Assembly (NCBI GenBank): GCA_035504415.1
Contig: DATJRY010000011.1
Location: 434,001-498,000, forward strand
Length of the DNA stretch: 64,000 nt
From: Candidatus Sulfotelmatobacter sp.
GTDB taxonomy: Bacteria > Vulcanimicrobiota > Vulcanimicrobiia > Vulcanimicrobiales > Vulcanimicrobiaceae
Direction of reading: 5' to 3'
The first letter of the stretch is position 1. Every line of letters starts with the position of its first letter. Position numbers and translations under genes: made by a program. Positions 53,159 through 63,994 of this stretch are shown piece after piece. Under the pieces are notes generated by a model that saw only the letters and a list, made by a program, of their open reading frames with translations, was not told where the DNA came from and searched no databases.

Positions 53159-53928
53159 ACCCAGCCTTGCATCTTCCCTTGCATCCGGCGAGCCAGCGGG
53201 ACGAGAAACAGCGTGAGGATCCCGATCAGGGGGATCACGTCGAAGAGCGGTCCGAACTGGAGGTAGAGATCCGACATCAGGATCGGCCCGCTATGCGAGA
53301 GCAGCGCGACGAAGGTTCCGTAGCGCACCATCGAGAGGACGATCTCGAACGCCAGCGAGCAGACGACGATCTCGACGATGGCCAGGGGGCCGAACGGGAA
53401 GAGCGCCGCGAACAGCGCGACTAAGGGCGGGACGATGACCCACGTCGCGATCGCCGTGTGCAGCATCAGCTGCGAGAAGTCGTCCGAGTCGTAGCCCAAA
53501 TGCCCCGTGAAGTAGAGGTACGTCGCTTCGCCGCCCACGACGAGCGCGTTGAGGATCAGGAAGTAACGCAACGGAGGATAGACCGGACGAGCGATCGCGC
53601 ACACGACGACGACGAGCGCGCACGCGACGATCCACAGGAGCAGATCGACCCAGCTGTGCGAGGGCATCGAGAAGTGCAGCGTCTGCAAGTCGTAGTGCAG
53701 AAACCGGTCGGGCTGCAGTGTCACCGGTACGCCGAAGGCCGTCAGCGCGCGCGCCAACTGCGATGTCGACGCGTTTGCGATGACACCGGCGAAGGCCAGC
53801 ACCACGGCCGAGCCGAGGGCCGCGCAAATCAGCGCGGTGACGGTCGACCCGCGAGGGCGGACCAGGGTTCGGTAGGAGCGGTGCGGCAGGATCGGGCGAT
53901 CCGGTGCGCGCGGCGCGTCGGCAATCAT
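53149..53928 (-). CDS. Hypothetical membrane protein leading the exopolysaccharide operon
   Basis: The 259-residue protein has about seven membrane helices (for example TALICAALGSAVVLAFAGVIA, LLLWIVACALVVVVCAIAR, LMLHTAIATWVIVPPLVALFA, IPLIGILTLFLVPLARR). No family is recognised. ATG 53928 is preferred over a TTG at 53967 because AAGAAG lies 6 bases upstream. As the first gene of the operon it may be a synthase partner or regulator. Its leader is unusually A+T-rich for the region. Confidence 0.75.
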   Translation of the reverse strand: MIADAPRAPDRPILPHRSYRTLVRPRGSTVTALICAALGSAVVLAFAGVIANASTSQLARALTAFGVPVTLQPDRFLHYDLQTLHFSMPSHSWVDLLLWIVACALVVVVCAIARPVYPPLRYFLILNALVVGGEATYLYFTGHLGYDSDDFSQLMLHTAIATWVIVPPLVALFAALFPFGPLAIVEIVVCSLAFEIVLSMVRYGTFVALLSHSGPILMSDLYLQFGPLFDVIPLIGILTLFLVPLARRMQGKMQGWVWL

Positions 53929-54147
53929 GGCAACTTCTTTGCAACAAGCAAACAGGAGCTGGTTCAAACGCCGGTCAGGCTACCAGACTTCCTGCTGCTT
54001 CTTACCGAACAAACTGTGCCTTGAAACACAATTTTTATACGATTCGCACCATCGCATACCGTGTCGAGAAGCGCCGCTCACTCGCTCTACGGCACACAGA
54101 AGCTCATTACGGCCAGATCGTCGAGCCGATTCGTCGTGGCGAACGCG
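53929..54147 (-). promoter_or_regulatory. A+T-richer leader/promoter region of the exopolysaccharide operon
   Basis: This 219-base gap is visibly lower in G+C than its surroundings. On the minus strand a TATAAA (complement of 54034-54039) could be a -10 box, giving an RNA leader of about 100 bases before the ATG at 53928. No convincing -35, terminator or known riboswitch was found. Confidence 0.4.
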
Positions 54148-55056
54148 TCAGGGCCAGGTGTAGTAGCGGGCGCAGCGCGTGTCGCCGCTCACGCACAGCG
54201 GGGCGGTGACGATCTTGGTGGCGCCGTCGCCGCCGGTGAGGACGATTGCGTAGGCGTGGTGCGCGTTGCCGATGCGCGCCACGTCGATCTCGCCCAGGCC
54301 GCTCTCGGGACTGCCCGCGTCGCGGTACACGAACGTCAGCGGCGGCCGCGCACCGAGCGTCGCCAACGTGGTCAGCGTGATCGCGCGCTCCGCTTCTGAT
54401 TGGGAGCCGACGCCGCCCACGTACGCGCGCCAGGCCTCGTCGGCGACGCGCAGCCGCGCGGGGTCGGGCGTGGGGGGCGTCGCGAAGTCGCGCTCGAGCA
54501 CCGGCACCTCGGCGACACCGTTCCAGAACCAGGCCCGCGTCAGTGCTTCGCAGCCGGCGCGCGGGACGCTCGCGTCGGAGGCCAGCAGATCGTTGAGCAG
54601 CGCGTACGCGGCCATGAACCGCATCCCGCCGATCGCCGCGTGCACGTCGTGCTCGTCGGCGCGATCGAGCGAGGAGACCGTTCCGTCGTCGGCGATCGCG
54701 GCGACGAGCCAGACCGGCGCGTTCGGCGCTCCGCCCGCCAGCAGCACGTGCTCGCCCGCGAAGTCGGGCGCCGCGTGCGCGGTGCGGAACGAGCGCACGA
54801 CGACGCGCAGCGTCTGCGGATCGTCGACGAGCCCGCGGTGCGCGGGCAGCGCCGTGCGCACGATGCTCAGCACCTCGGCGTCGCTGCGCCCCGGCGGCCG
54901 CCGCGCGACCGCGACCTGATACGACCGCGATGCTTGGTCGCGGCCGCTCATCAGGCTGCAGAAGCGCGCGTAGGCCGGCGGCGGCGGCGATGCCGCGCGA
55001 GCCGGCGAGACAGCGGTCAGGAGCACGAGCCCGAGGAAAACACCGGTCGAACGCAC
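54148..55056 (-). CDS. Hypothetical secreted protein
   Basis: The 302-residue protein begins with a signal peptide (TGVFLGLVLLTAVSPARAA). The rest has an internal VVVRSFRTAHAAPDFAGEHV, ALTRAWFWNGVAE, and a C-terminal VSGDTRCARYYTWP with Cys. No family is recognised. It starts at GTG 55056 and follows the larger secreted protein 15 bases downstream, so the two are likely co-expressed. A periplasmic or surface location is expected. Confidence 0.65.
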   Translation of the reverse strand: MRSTGVFLGLVLLTAVSPARAASPPPPAYARFCSLMSGRDQASRSYQVAVARRPPGRSDAEVLSIVRTALPAHRGLVDDPQTLRVVVRSFRTAHAAPDFAGEHVLLAGGAPNAPVWLVAAIADDGTVSSLDRADEHDVHAAIGGMRFMAAYALLNDLLASDASVPRAGCEALTRAWFWNGVAEVPVLERDFATPPTPDPARLRVADEAWRAYVGGVGSQSEAERAITLTTLATLGARPPLTFVYRDAGSPESGLGEIDVARIGNAHHAYAIVLTGGDGATKIVTAPLCVSGDTRCARYYTWP

Positions 55057-55071
55057 CTCGCGCGGTTCCGC

Positions 55072-57618
55072 CTAGCCCGACGCCTTCCCCGCAGCCCCGC
55101 CGGCCTGCACGACCAGCGCGTCGGGGACGCGCATCTCGGCGTGCCGGTCCTCCAGGCGCAGCGTGTAGTGGCCCAAGTGCGGCACGCTCACGCACTGCTC
55201 GTCCTTCACGTCGGCGGTGCAGGTCAGCCCCGGCGTCTGGTCGGGTCCGGGCGCGTCTTCGACGCCGACGATCGCGTCGAGCCCCGTCCCAACCAGCGTG
55301 CACGGCGCCTGCGGATCGGACGGACACTCGATGTGACTCACGGCCGGCGCGCGTACGAAGGTCTCGGGCAGCGTGATCCAGTCGCTGCCGATCTTGCGCG
55401 CCGTGTCGACGAGCTGCACCTGTAGGGTGCCGAAGGCACGGTCGTGCAGCGCGTCGGCCGCGTCGAGCACGACGTTGAGCGCGCTGTCCGTCTGACGGCG
55501 CACGTCGGCATCGGGCAGCGTCGCCGCTTGCGGACCGTCGGCGCGCTGCGCGTCGCACGGAGCGCCGCTCGCCGGCGCTTGGCGCACGCGCACGGCGGCG
55601 CGCTCGGGCAGCGCGCCGCGCGCGGCCAGGACCAGCGGCAAGGGCTGCGTCGAAAAGACCTGCCCGGCGCCGCCCGCGGCGGGCTCGAGCGCCGGCCGTG
55701 GCGTCGCGACCATGGTGCTGAAGATCTCGCCGGGTGCGCCGTCGCCGGGCAGCAACTGTGCCGAAACGCTCGCACCCGGCGTCAACCCCGCGATGACGGG
55801 CCCGCTGAAGCAGGCGGCTTGCGCGGTCGATCCGTCCGTGCGCACGTACGTCGCGCCGTCGAAGCGCACGCCGGCGATCGTCTGCAAGCGCGTTCCGGTC
55901 AGGAACAACGAACGGTCGCCGAGATAGGCTATCGGTTCGCTCGCCGCGTCGACCTGCGCGGGCGGCGGCGCGATCGCGATCGTCGCGTCGTCTTCGAGCG
56001 CGACGCGGTGCAGGGGGTCGTCTTCGTACAGGCGCAGCGTCGCCGCGCCGGCGACCGCCGCCGGCGATCCGCGCAGCTCGACGCGCCGGTCGTCGCGCCG
56101 TTTGATCGTCAGCGACACCGGTGCGCCGCTGCCTTGCTGCAGCTCGGCCGCGGTGAGGCACGCCGCCGAGCCCGAGCTGGCGAGCAGATCGAGATCGCGG
56201 CCCGCGGTCGGCGGCTGGTGCGGCATCGGCGCCACCGTCCACGCCGCGCGCACCGGCAGCGCGATGCGCGCCTCGTCGCTCGTCCCGGTCCGCAGCGATC
56301 CGAAGCCGTAGCCGCCGGTCAGCCGCACGTCGTACCCGCCGTCACTCGCGCCGTGCAGCGCGTCGCGCGCCAGGACGGGCGCATCGACCTGGTGCGGATC
56401 GAGCGGAACGGCATACGGTGCGCCGCCGTCGGGCGTCACGAGCAACGCCGTGTCGTGCACGTACGGCGAGGTACGATCGACGTGCAGCGGTACGTCGAGC
56501 CGCGGCGTTGTCGCGCACACGCCGGTCGAGGCCGCGTCGTCGACGACGGCCGGCGGCAGCTGCGCGGCACCGGGGTCGCCGATGGTGAAGAACAAGACGT
56601 CGGAAGCGGCAGCCGGCGGACGCAGCGTCGGCACCTTCATGCCGAGCAGCTCCTGCGGATGCTGCGCGGCCGGGACGCCCGGCGCGCCCATCGCCAGCGT
56701 GGTCGGCAGATACTCGTAGTCGTGATGACCGTTCTGTGCGAACAGGTGCCAGACGGTCAGCAACGGGACCAGGAACGCGGCGATCGTCGTCGGTGCGGCG
56801 GCGCCGGCGACGCCGCCGAGAAACTGCGCTTCCGTGGGCGCTTCGATGTTCGTCTGGTAGCCGATGCTCTGCACGCTCGACTGCACGCACGCGGTGACCT
56901 CGGCCGGCGTCCCGCCGGCGGCGTAGCAGGCCTGCACCACCGCCGGGCTCGCGCCGAGCGAGGTCGCGATGTCGATGACGCGCTGCTGCGATGCGACCGT
57001 GTCGATCGCGCCCTGCGAGAGCGAGCCGAGGAAGTCCGCGAACCATTGATACCGTTCGATCGCCGCGTTCGAGGAGACGGCCATGTCCTTGAACTCGGTC
57101 GGGTGCGCGTCGACGTAGTCGCGCACACCGTCCATGCCGCGCGTCTTGTCATCCTCGGGCACGATGAAGACGACCGGGATCCCGCGCCGGTCGCCCACGC
57201 CGTAGGTGAAGCGCAGGTCGGCGACCGGACGCGACGGCCTCGCCGCGTGCCGGCCGCGCTGGCGCGGCGCGACGAACAGTCGGTCCCACGGACCACTGGT
57301 GGGGAAGAGCCAGTGCTGCGGCGCCGCCTCGGTGAGGAAAGCGACGTTCACGTGATAGTTGACCTGCGCCGGCGGCCGGACGAAGTCGACGAAGCGGATG
57401 TCGACCTGATCGCCGGGCTCGAGTGCCGGCACTTCGGCCGCGGGCAGGCGCACGCGTCGTCCGTCGATCACGCGCGTGACGGTCGCGTCGATCCGGGCGC
57501 CTGCTTGCGGGCCGGCACTGGCGACCGGGAACGCGAGGGCTGCCGACGACGGCAGCGAGCGCACCGTCGTCGTCAGCAGCAGCGTTACCAGCATTGCGGC
57601 GATCGAGCTGCGCTTCAT
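55072..57618 (-). CDS. Large hypothetical secreted protein
   Basis: The 848-residue protein has a signal peptide (IAAMLVTLLLTTTVRSLPSSAA). A soluble region with FTYGVGDRRGIPVVFIVPED and a helical part (QQRVIDIATSLGASPAVVQ) follows. A hydrophobic patch (APTTIAAFLVPLLTVWHLFAQ) comes next, then long beta-rich, Cys-poor repeats to the end (for example IGSDWITLPETFVRAPAVS). No family is recognised. It resembles filament- or adhesin-like surface proteins only loosely. ATG 57618 has no strong ribosome site. It diverges from the M16 peptidase. Confidence 0.68.
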   Translation of the reverse strand: MKRSSIAAMLVTLLLTTTVRSLPSSAALAFPVASAGPQAGARIDATVTRVIDGRRVRLPAAEVPALEPGDQVDIRFVDFVRPPAQVNYHVNVAFLTEAAPQHWLFPTSGPWDRLFVAPRQRGRHAARPSRPVADLRFTYGVGDRRGIPVVFIVPEDDKTRGMDGVRDYVDAHPTEFKDMAVSSNAAIERYQWFADFLGSLSQGAIDTVASQQRVIDIATSLGASPAVVQACYAAGGTPAEVTACVQSSVQSIGYQTNIEAPTEAQFLGGVAGAAAPTTIAAFLVPLLTVWHLFAQNGHHDYEYLPTTLAMGAPGVPAAQHPQELLGMKVPTLRPPAAASDVLFFTIGDPGAAQLPPAVVDDAASTGVCATTPRLDVPLHVDRTSPYVHDTALLVTPDGGAPYAVPLDPHQVDAPVLARDALHGASDGGYDVRLTGGYGFGSLRTGTSDEARIALPVRAAWTVAPMPHQPPTAGRDLDLLASSGSAACLTAAELQQGSGAPVSLTIKRRDDRRVELRGSPAAVAGAATLRLYEDDPLHRVALEDDATIAIAPPPAQVDAASEPIAYLGDRSLFLTGTRLQTIAGVRFDGATYVRTDGSTAQAACFSGPVIAGLTPGASVSAQLLPGDGAPGEIFSTMVATPRPALEPAAGGAGQVFSTQPLPLVLAARGALPERAAVRVRQAPASGAPCDAQRADGPQAATLPDADVRRQTDSALNVVLDAADALHDRAFGTLQVQLVDTARKIGSDWITLPETFVRAPAVSHIECPSDPQAPCTLVGTGLDAIVGVEDAPGPDQTPGLTCTADVKDEQCVSVPHLGHYTLRLEDRHAEMRVPDALVVQAGGAAGKASG

Positions 57619-57718
57619 CGGGAAGATGCAGTTGCCGTCTCGCGCCGGCCGCGCCTCCCGGCACCGCCGAGCGAAGCGAGAGGGGGTCGGGGACGCGTGC
57701 GCGCATGCAGGCCCCACC

Positions 57719-60406
57719 ATGACCCTGTTCCGTTCCGCGCTGCTGCTGGGGCTCGCGTTCGTCCTCACCGCGCAAGCCCCGCAGCCGCCGGCGCACGCCG
57801 GCGCCGACGGCGACGTCCTCAAGGCGACGCTGGACAATGGTCTGCGCGTCGTCATCGTGCGCAATCCGCTGGCGCCGGTGGTCTCGACCGACCTGACCTA
57901 TCTGGTCGGCTCGCGCGACGATCCGCACGGCGTGCCGGGCATGGCCCACGCGCAGGAACACATGATGTTCCGCGGGACCACCGAGCTGAACACCGCGCAG
58001 CTGGGCACGATCGCGACCGCGCTCGGCGGCGACTTCAACGCCGAGACGTCGGACACGATCACGCAGTATCAGTTCACGGTGCCGGCAGCCGACCTCGACG
58101 CGGTGCTGCGCATCGAGTCCGATCGCATGCACGACGTGCGCGACCTGCAGTCCGAGTGGCAGAACGAACGCGGCGCGATCGAACAAGAGGTGCTGCGCGA
58201 CGAGACCGAACCGGGCGCCGACTTCTTCACCCAGGCCGAGGCGATCGCCAACGCGGGGACGCCGTACGGCCATCACGGCGTGGGCACCAAAGCCGCGTTC
58301 GACAAGCTCACCGGCCCCGAGCTCAAAGCGTTCTACGACCGCTGGTACGCGCCGAACAACGCGGTCCTGGTGGTCGCCGGCGACGTCGATCCGCAGCGCG
58401 CGCTGGCGCAGATCCGCGCGCGCTTCGACGACGTGCCGCGCAAACCGGTGCCGGCGCACGCGGTCGCGCACTACGAGCCGATCAAGCGCACCGTGCTGGT
58501 GCGCCCGACGACGCTCATCTATCCGTTGGCCACCGTCGGCTACCGTTTCCCGGGGATCAGCAGCCCCGACTTCCTGCCGTCCTTCGTGCTGCAGGGCATC
58601 CTCGGTTCGCCGCGCGGACCGATTCGCGCGCTCGCCGACGACGGCACCGCGCTCGAGGCGGAGTGGGACTCCGAGGCCTACACCCCCGACTCGCAGCTGG
58701 GGTTCGCGACCGCCGCGCTGCGGCCGGGCGCCGATCCGGCCTTCGTCGCCGGCAAGCTCGAGGCGGTGACGCGCGCATACGCCGAGCACGGCGTCCCGCG
58801 CGAGCTGTTCGAGTCGACCAAGCACCAACTGATCGCCGAGCAGGAAGAGAGCCGCAACTCGGTGACCGCGCTGGCCGCCGACTGGGCGACCACCATCGCG
58901 CTCGACGGCGAGCCGTCGATCTCGCACGAGCAGCAGTTGATCGCCGCGGTCACCATCGACGAGGTGAACCGCGTCGCGAAGCGCTATCTCGACCCGCGCC
59001 ATGCGATCGTCGGCGAGCTGACGCCGTCGGCCAGCGCCTCGCAGAGCGCCGCCGCCTCGCCGCCGCAGCAAGGGACGGAAAAGCCGTTGCAAGTGCAATC
59101 CGCCGTCACCAGCCTGCCGCCCTGGGGCGAAGCGCTGATCCGCGACGTGCAGGTGCCGGCCAGCCAGCTCGCGCCGACCACGGCGAAGCTCTCGAACGGC
59201 ATCACGCTGATCGTGCAGCCCGAGACGATCTCCGACTCGGTCTTCCTGTTCGGCTCGATCAAGAACAACCCGGATCTCGAGGAACCGCGGGGACAAGAGG
59301 GCATCAGCGGAATCCTCGACGGGATCTTCTCCGAGGGGACGCGCTCGCAGGATCGCATCGCGCAGCAACGCGCGCTCGACGCGGCCGACACGGAGCTGCG
59401 CGCGGGGACCAGCTTCGGCTTCGAGACGACGCGCGCGTCCTTCAACCGCGCGGTCGACCTGCTGGCCGAGAACGAGCTGCAGCCGCGCTTCGACGCGAGC
59501 ACCTTCGCGTACGCGCGGCAACGCGCCGTCGACGAGCTCGAAACCTCGCTCAACAGCGCCAACACGCTGGCGCTGCGGCGCGCGGCGCCGTACTTGTTAC
59601 CGGTGGGCGACCCCGAGCTGCGCGAAGCGACGCCGCAGGAGCTCGGCGGCCTCACGCTCGACCAAGTCGAACGCTACTACGCGACCGTGATCCGCCCCGA
59701 CCTGACGACGATCGTCGTGGTCGGCAACGTCTCGCCGGACGCCGTGCGCGCCGCCCTCGAGCACGCCTTCGCCGACTGGCACGCCAGCGGCCCGGCGCCG
59801 GCGGTCGACCTGCCGCCGCTGCCGCGCAACGGCCCGGGCCGCGTCGCCGTCGACATCCCGGTCGGGCAGACCGACGCGCGCTATCAGGAGATCGTCCCGG
59901 TCGCCCGCGGCGACGCGCAGTCGTACCCGCTGCTGCTCGGCACGGCGATCCTGGGGGGCGGCTCGCTCAGCCCGGCGCAGAGCCGGCTCTTCCGCGACCT
60001 GCGTCAAGACGCCGGTCTGGTCTACACCGTCGACGCGCAGCTCTCGCCGCGCCGCGACCGCTATCTGTTCTCGATCGAGTTCGCGAGCTTGCCGAACAAC
60101 GAGCCGCGCATCTCCTCGCTGATCGACGACGAGATCGGCCGCATGCAGACGCAGCCCGTCGGCGACTTCGAGCTCGCGCTGGCGAAGGCGTCGATCGTGC
60201 GGCAAGGCGTCGTCGAAGCGGCCTCGGTCGGCGCGATCGGCGGCCAGCTGCTCGACGAAGGATCGACCGGGTTACCGTTCGATCAGCCGCAGCGCGACGC
60301 GCGCGCGTACCTCGACACCGACGCCGCGGCGATCGAGCACGCGTTCGCGACCCAGATCGATCCGAAGGCGTTCGTGCGCATCATCGAAGGCCCGCACGCC
60401 TCTTAG
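57719..60406 (+). CDS. M16-family zinc metallopeptidase, periplasmic
   Basis: The 895-residue protein has a signal peptide (FRSALLLGLAFVLTAQAPQ). It holds two M16 (pitrilysin/processing-peptidase) halves. The first has the inverted zinc motif HAQEH (His77, Glu80, His81), preceded by GVPGMA and followed by FRGT, with the third ligand in ERGAIEQEV. The second half (around 450-890) is an inactive-type domain without that motif but with AKLSNGITLIVQPE and SIEFASLPNNEPRIS. M16 enzymes degrade unfolded peptides or process precursors. It probably acts in the periplasm or outer envelope. Confidence 0.92.
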   Translation: MTLFRSALLLGLAFVLTAQAPQPPAHAGADGDVLKATLDNGLRVVIVRNPLAPVVSTDLTYLVGSRDDPHGVPGMAHAQEHMMFRGTTELNTAQLGTIATALGGDFNAETSDTITQYQFTVPAADLDAVLRIESDRMHDVRDLQSEWQNERGAIEQEVLRDETEPGADFFTQAEAIANAGTPYGHHGVGTKAAFDKLTGPELKAFYDRWYAPNNAVLVVAGDVDPQRALAQIRARFDDVPRKPVPAHAVAHYEPIKRTVLVRPTTLIYPLATVGYRFPGISSPDFLPSFVLQGILGSPRGPIRALADDGTALEAEWDSEAYTPDSQLGFATAALRPGADPAFVAGKLEAVTRAYAEHGVPRELFESTKHQLIAEQEESRNSVTALAADWATTIALDGEPSISHEQQLIAAVTIDEVNRVAKRYLDPRHAIVGELTPSASASQSAAASPPQQGTEKPLQVQSAVTSLPPWGEALIRDVQVPASQLAPTTAKLSNGITLIVQPETISDSVFLFGSIKNNPDLEEPRGQEGISGILDGIFSEGTRSQDRIAQQRALDAADTELRAGTSFGFETTRASFNRAVDLLAENELQPRFDASTFAYARQRAVDELETSLNSANTLALRRAAPYLLPVGDPELREATPQELGGLTLDQVERYYATVIRPDLTTIVVVGNVSPDAVRAALEHAFADWHASGPAPAVDLPPLPRNGPGRVAVDIPVGQTDARYQEIVPVARGDAQSYPLLLGTAILGGGSLSPAQSRLFRDLRQDAGLVYTVDAQLSPRRDRYLFSIEFASLPNNEPRISSLIDDEIGRMQTQPVGDFELALAKASIVRQGVVEAASVGAIGGQLLDEGSTGLPFDQPQRDARAYLDTDAAAIEHAFATQIDPKAFVRIIEGPHAS

Positions 60407-61590
60407 GCCGTCGTTCGCTCGCGCGCCGCGAGCAGCAGCGGCGCCGCGAGCGCGACGAAGACCGCGCACGCCTTCCATGCCAAACCGAAGCCGTGCGCGT
60501 CGACCAGCGCGCCGAAAGCGATCGGAGCGGCGAAGCCGGCCAAGTAGACGAAGCTCAAACCCACCCCCATCGCGCTGCCGGCCGCGTCGATGCCGCCCAG
60601 CTCGGCCAGCACGGTGTTGAACAAGCCGGTGAACCCGATCACCGAGCAGCCCAAACCGGTCGAGATGCCGACGACGGTCAGTACGCTCGGCGGCCCGTCG
60701 ACCGCCCCCAGCCACCACAGCGAGAGGGCCGCCAGACCGCACGTCAGCAGCAGCGGCACGATCCGGCTGCCGCGGAAGAGCGCGTCGCTGGCGATGCCCC
60801 ACAGCGGCCGCGCGGCGATCCCGGCGCCTTGCATGATCGCCAGCGAGAGCGCGGCCAACGCGCGCGGCGCGCCGTCGTGCAGCAGCGCGACGACGATGAA
60901 CGCGACCGCGGTGTACTGCGCGGCCCCGAGGGCGAAGCCCGCGGCGTTGAGCGCCGCGCTGCGCGGCGCGACGACGAAGCGCCACATGCCGCGCAGCAGC
61001 TCGCGCGAGCGGCGCACGGTGCCGCGCTCCACGTTCGGCGGGCGATAGCGCCAGGTCGCCAGCACCGCGCTCGCCGCGCACGCCACGCCGCCGACCACGA
61101 GCGCCGGACGGTAGCCGCCGTGCAGCGCGACGGCCGGCAGTAACAACGCGCCCAGCGTCCCGCCGATCGGTGCGCCGGCTTGGCGAATCCCCATCGCGAG
61201 CGCGCGATTGCGCGTGAACCAGCTCAGCACCGCGCGCCCGCCGGCCGGCGACGAGGCCGCGTAACCGACGCCGAACACGAACAGCGTCCCGACCAGCCAC
61301 GCTTCGCTGCGCACCAACGCGCCGAGCGCGACCGCGAGCCCCATCAGCAACCCGCTGGTCAACACGACGGCGCGTTCGCCGAAGCGATCGACCAGGATGC
61401 CCGATGGTGCGGTGAAGAGGGCCGAGCCGAGATAGATGCCGCCGTAGACGACGCCGAGCCCGGCGTGATCGAGACCGAGGCCTTGCGTGAAGAACGGCGC
61501 GAGGCCGCCGAGTCCTTGCTGGTCCAGGGTCGCGCCGGCTTGCGCCAGCGTCATCCATAGGAGCACCGCGACGGCGGGATCGCGTCTCAT
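60403..61590 (-). CDS. Major facilitator superfamily transporter
   Basis: The 395-residue protein has twelve hydrophobic helices and the MFS loop [14 protein letters not shown] after helix 2. A second half around [18 protein letters not shown] mirrors it. It ends in an Arg-rich tail (LAARERTTA). The closest feel is of the oxalate/formate or drug-exporter antiporter groups, but the substrate cannot be told. It overlaps the M16 gene end by 4 bases, convergent, and diverges from ettA. Confidence 0.9.
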   Translation of the reverse strand: MRRDPAVAVLLWMTLAQAGATLDQQGLGGLAPFFTQGLGLDHAGLGVVYGGIYLGSALFTAPSGILVDRFGERAVVLTSGLLMGLAVALGALVRSEAWLVGTLFVFGVGYAASSPAGGRAVLSWFTRNRALAMGIRQAGAPIGGTLGALLLPAVALHGGYRPALVVGGVACAASAVLATWRYRPPNVERGTVRRSRELLRGMWRFVVAPRSAALNAAGFALGAAQYTAVAFIVVALLHDGAPRALAALSLAIMQGAGIAARPLWGIASDALFRGSRIVPLLLTCGLAALSLWWLGAVDGPPSVLTVVGISTGLGCSVIGFTGLFNTVLAELGGIDAAGSAMGVGLSFVYLAGFAAPIAFGALVDAHGFGLAWKACAVFVALAAPLLLAARERTTA

Positions 61591-61673
61591 GCCAAGCGGC
61601 CGCGTTCGCGCCCTGCCGGCGATCGCCTCGCGCGAGAGGCGCTCGCGGGTGCGGCCCTCAATATCAGCGAGCC

Positions 61674-63338
<1,665 letters not shown>

Positions 63339-63350
63339 CGCGAAACGCGG

Positions 63351-63740
63351 TCAGGCCGCCGTCAGCGCCTCGACGAAGGCGAAGCGCGGTTCGCGGACGC
63401 CGCCGAAAAAGGCGACCATGTCGTCGACCATCCGCGCGCAGCCGTCCCGCGTCATCGGATAGATCGCGGCCCCGCGCGCCAGGTAGGCGGGCGCGGCGAG
63501 CGTGCCGGAGACGGCCTCGGGGGCCGGCTCGCCGACGAAGGTGGCGCTCACCGACCCGGCGTCGTGCTGGGCGATGATCGCGGACTGCCCCGCATACGTC
63601 CACTGGACGACGTCGCCTTCGCGGCGCAGGCTCAAGCCGTGCGCGAAGGTCGTCAGGGGGGCGAAAACGTCAGCGAAGAGGCCAGCGGCCTCAAGAGCAG
63701 CCATCTCCCGCAGCATAGCGGGGACCGGCGCGGGCGGCAC
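63351..63740 (-). CDS. Hypothetical protein
   Basis: The 129-residue protein is not recognised. It has ALEAAGLFADVFAPLTTFAHG, VVQWTYAGQSAIIAQHDAGSV and RMVDDMVAFFGGVREPRF, and no signal peptide. The start is uncertain: GTG 63740 and ATGs at 63716 and 63704 are all in frame, and none has a well-spaced ribosome site. It is convergent with ettA, 12 bases away. Confidence 0.6.
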   Translation of the reverse strand: MPPAPVPAMLREMAALEAAGLFADVFAPLTTFAHGLSLRREGDVVQWTYAGQSAIIAQHDAGSVSATFVGEPAPEAVSGTLAAPAYLARGAAIYPMTRDGCARMVDDMVAFFGGVREPRFAFVEALTAA

Positions 63741-63772
63741 CGGCCACGCGGCCGACGTACCGCCCCGAGCGT

Positions 63773-63994
63773 TTACCGGTCGGCGAGTAGCCGCCGAGCG
63801 ATCGTCTCGCTCGCGTCGGCCGGCGCCACGGCCGCGAACGGGATCGCGACCTTGTCACCGTTGTCGAACGACAGCGTCGCCGTCGTCTCGTCGTCGGCCA
63901 GGGCGGCCACGACGGTGGAACGACCCTTCACCCACATGGCCGAGTCCCACGAGATCTCCTCGGTCTTCACCGCGGAGCCGAGCCGACCGCGCAC
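63773..63994 (-). CDS. Hypothetical small protein, possibly cut by the window edge
   Basis: From GTG 63994 the frame encodes 73 residues (VRGRLGSAVKTEEISWDSAM, WVKGRSTVVAAL, LSFDNGDKVAIPF). It is open at the right edge, so the true start may lie beyond 64000. It looks like a small beta-rich fold and no family is recognised. It precedes the other unknown gene by 32 bases on the same strand. Confidence 0.5.
   Translation of the reverse strand: MRGRLGSAVKTEEISWDSAMWVKGRSTVVAALADDETTATLSFDNGDKVAIPFAAVAPADASETIARRLLADR

Noticed and set aside
53929-54030. Cyclic-di-GMP riboswitch before the exopolysaccharide operon
   Set aside because: The expected context makes it tempting, but the conserved core strings of either class are not present on the minus strand.
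55444-61143. A 1899-codon open frame on the + strand
   Set aside because: It runs antisense to three genes and in the wrong frame of the M16 gene, with an Arg/Ala-rich composition typical of GC-rich shadow frames. The genuine genes there have signal peptides and family motifs.
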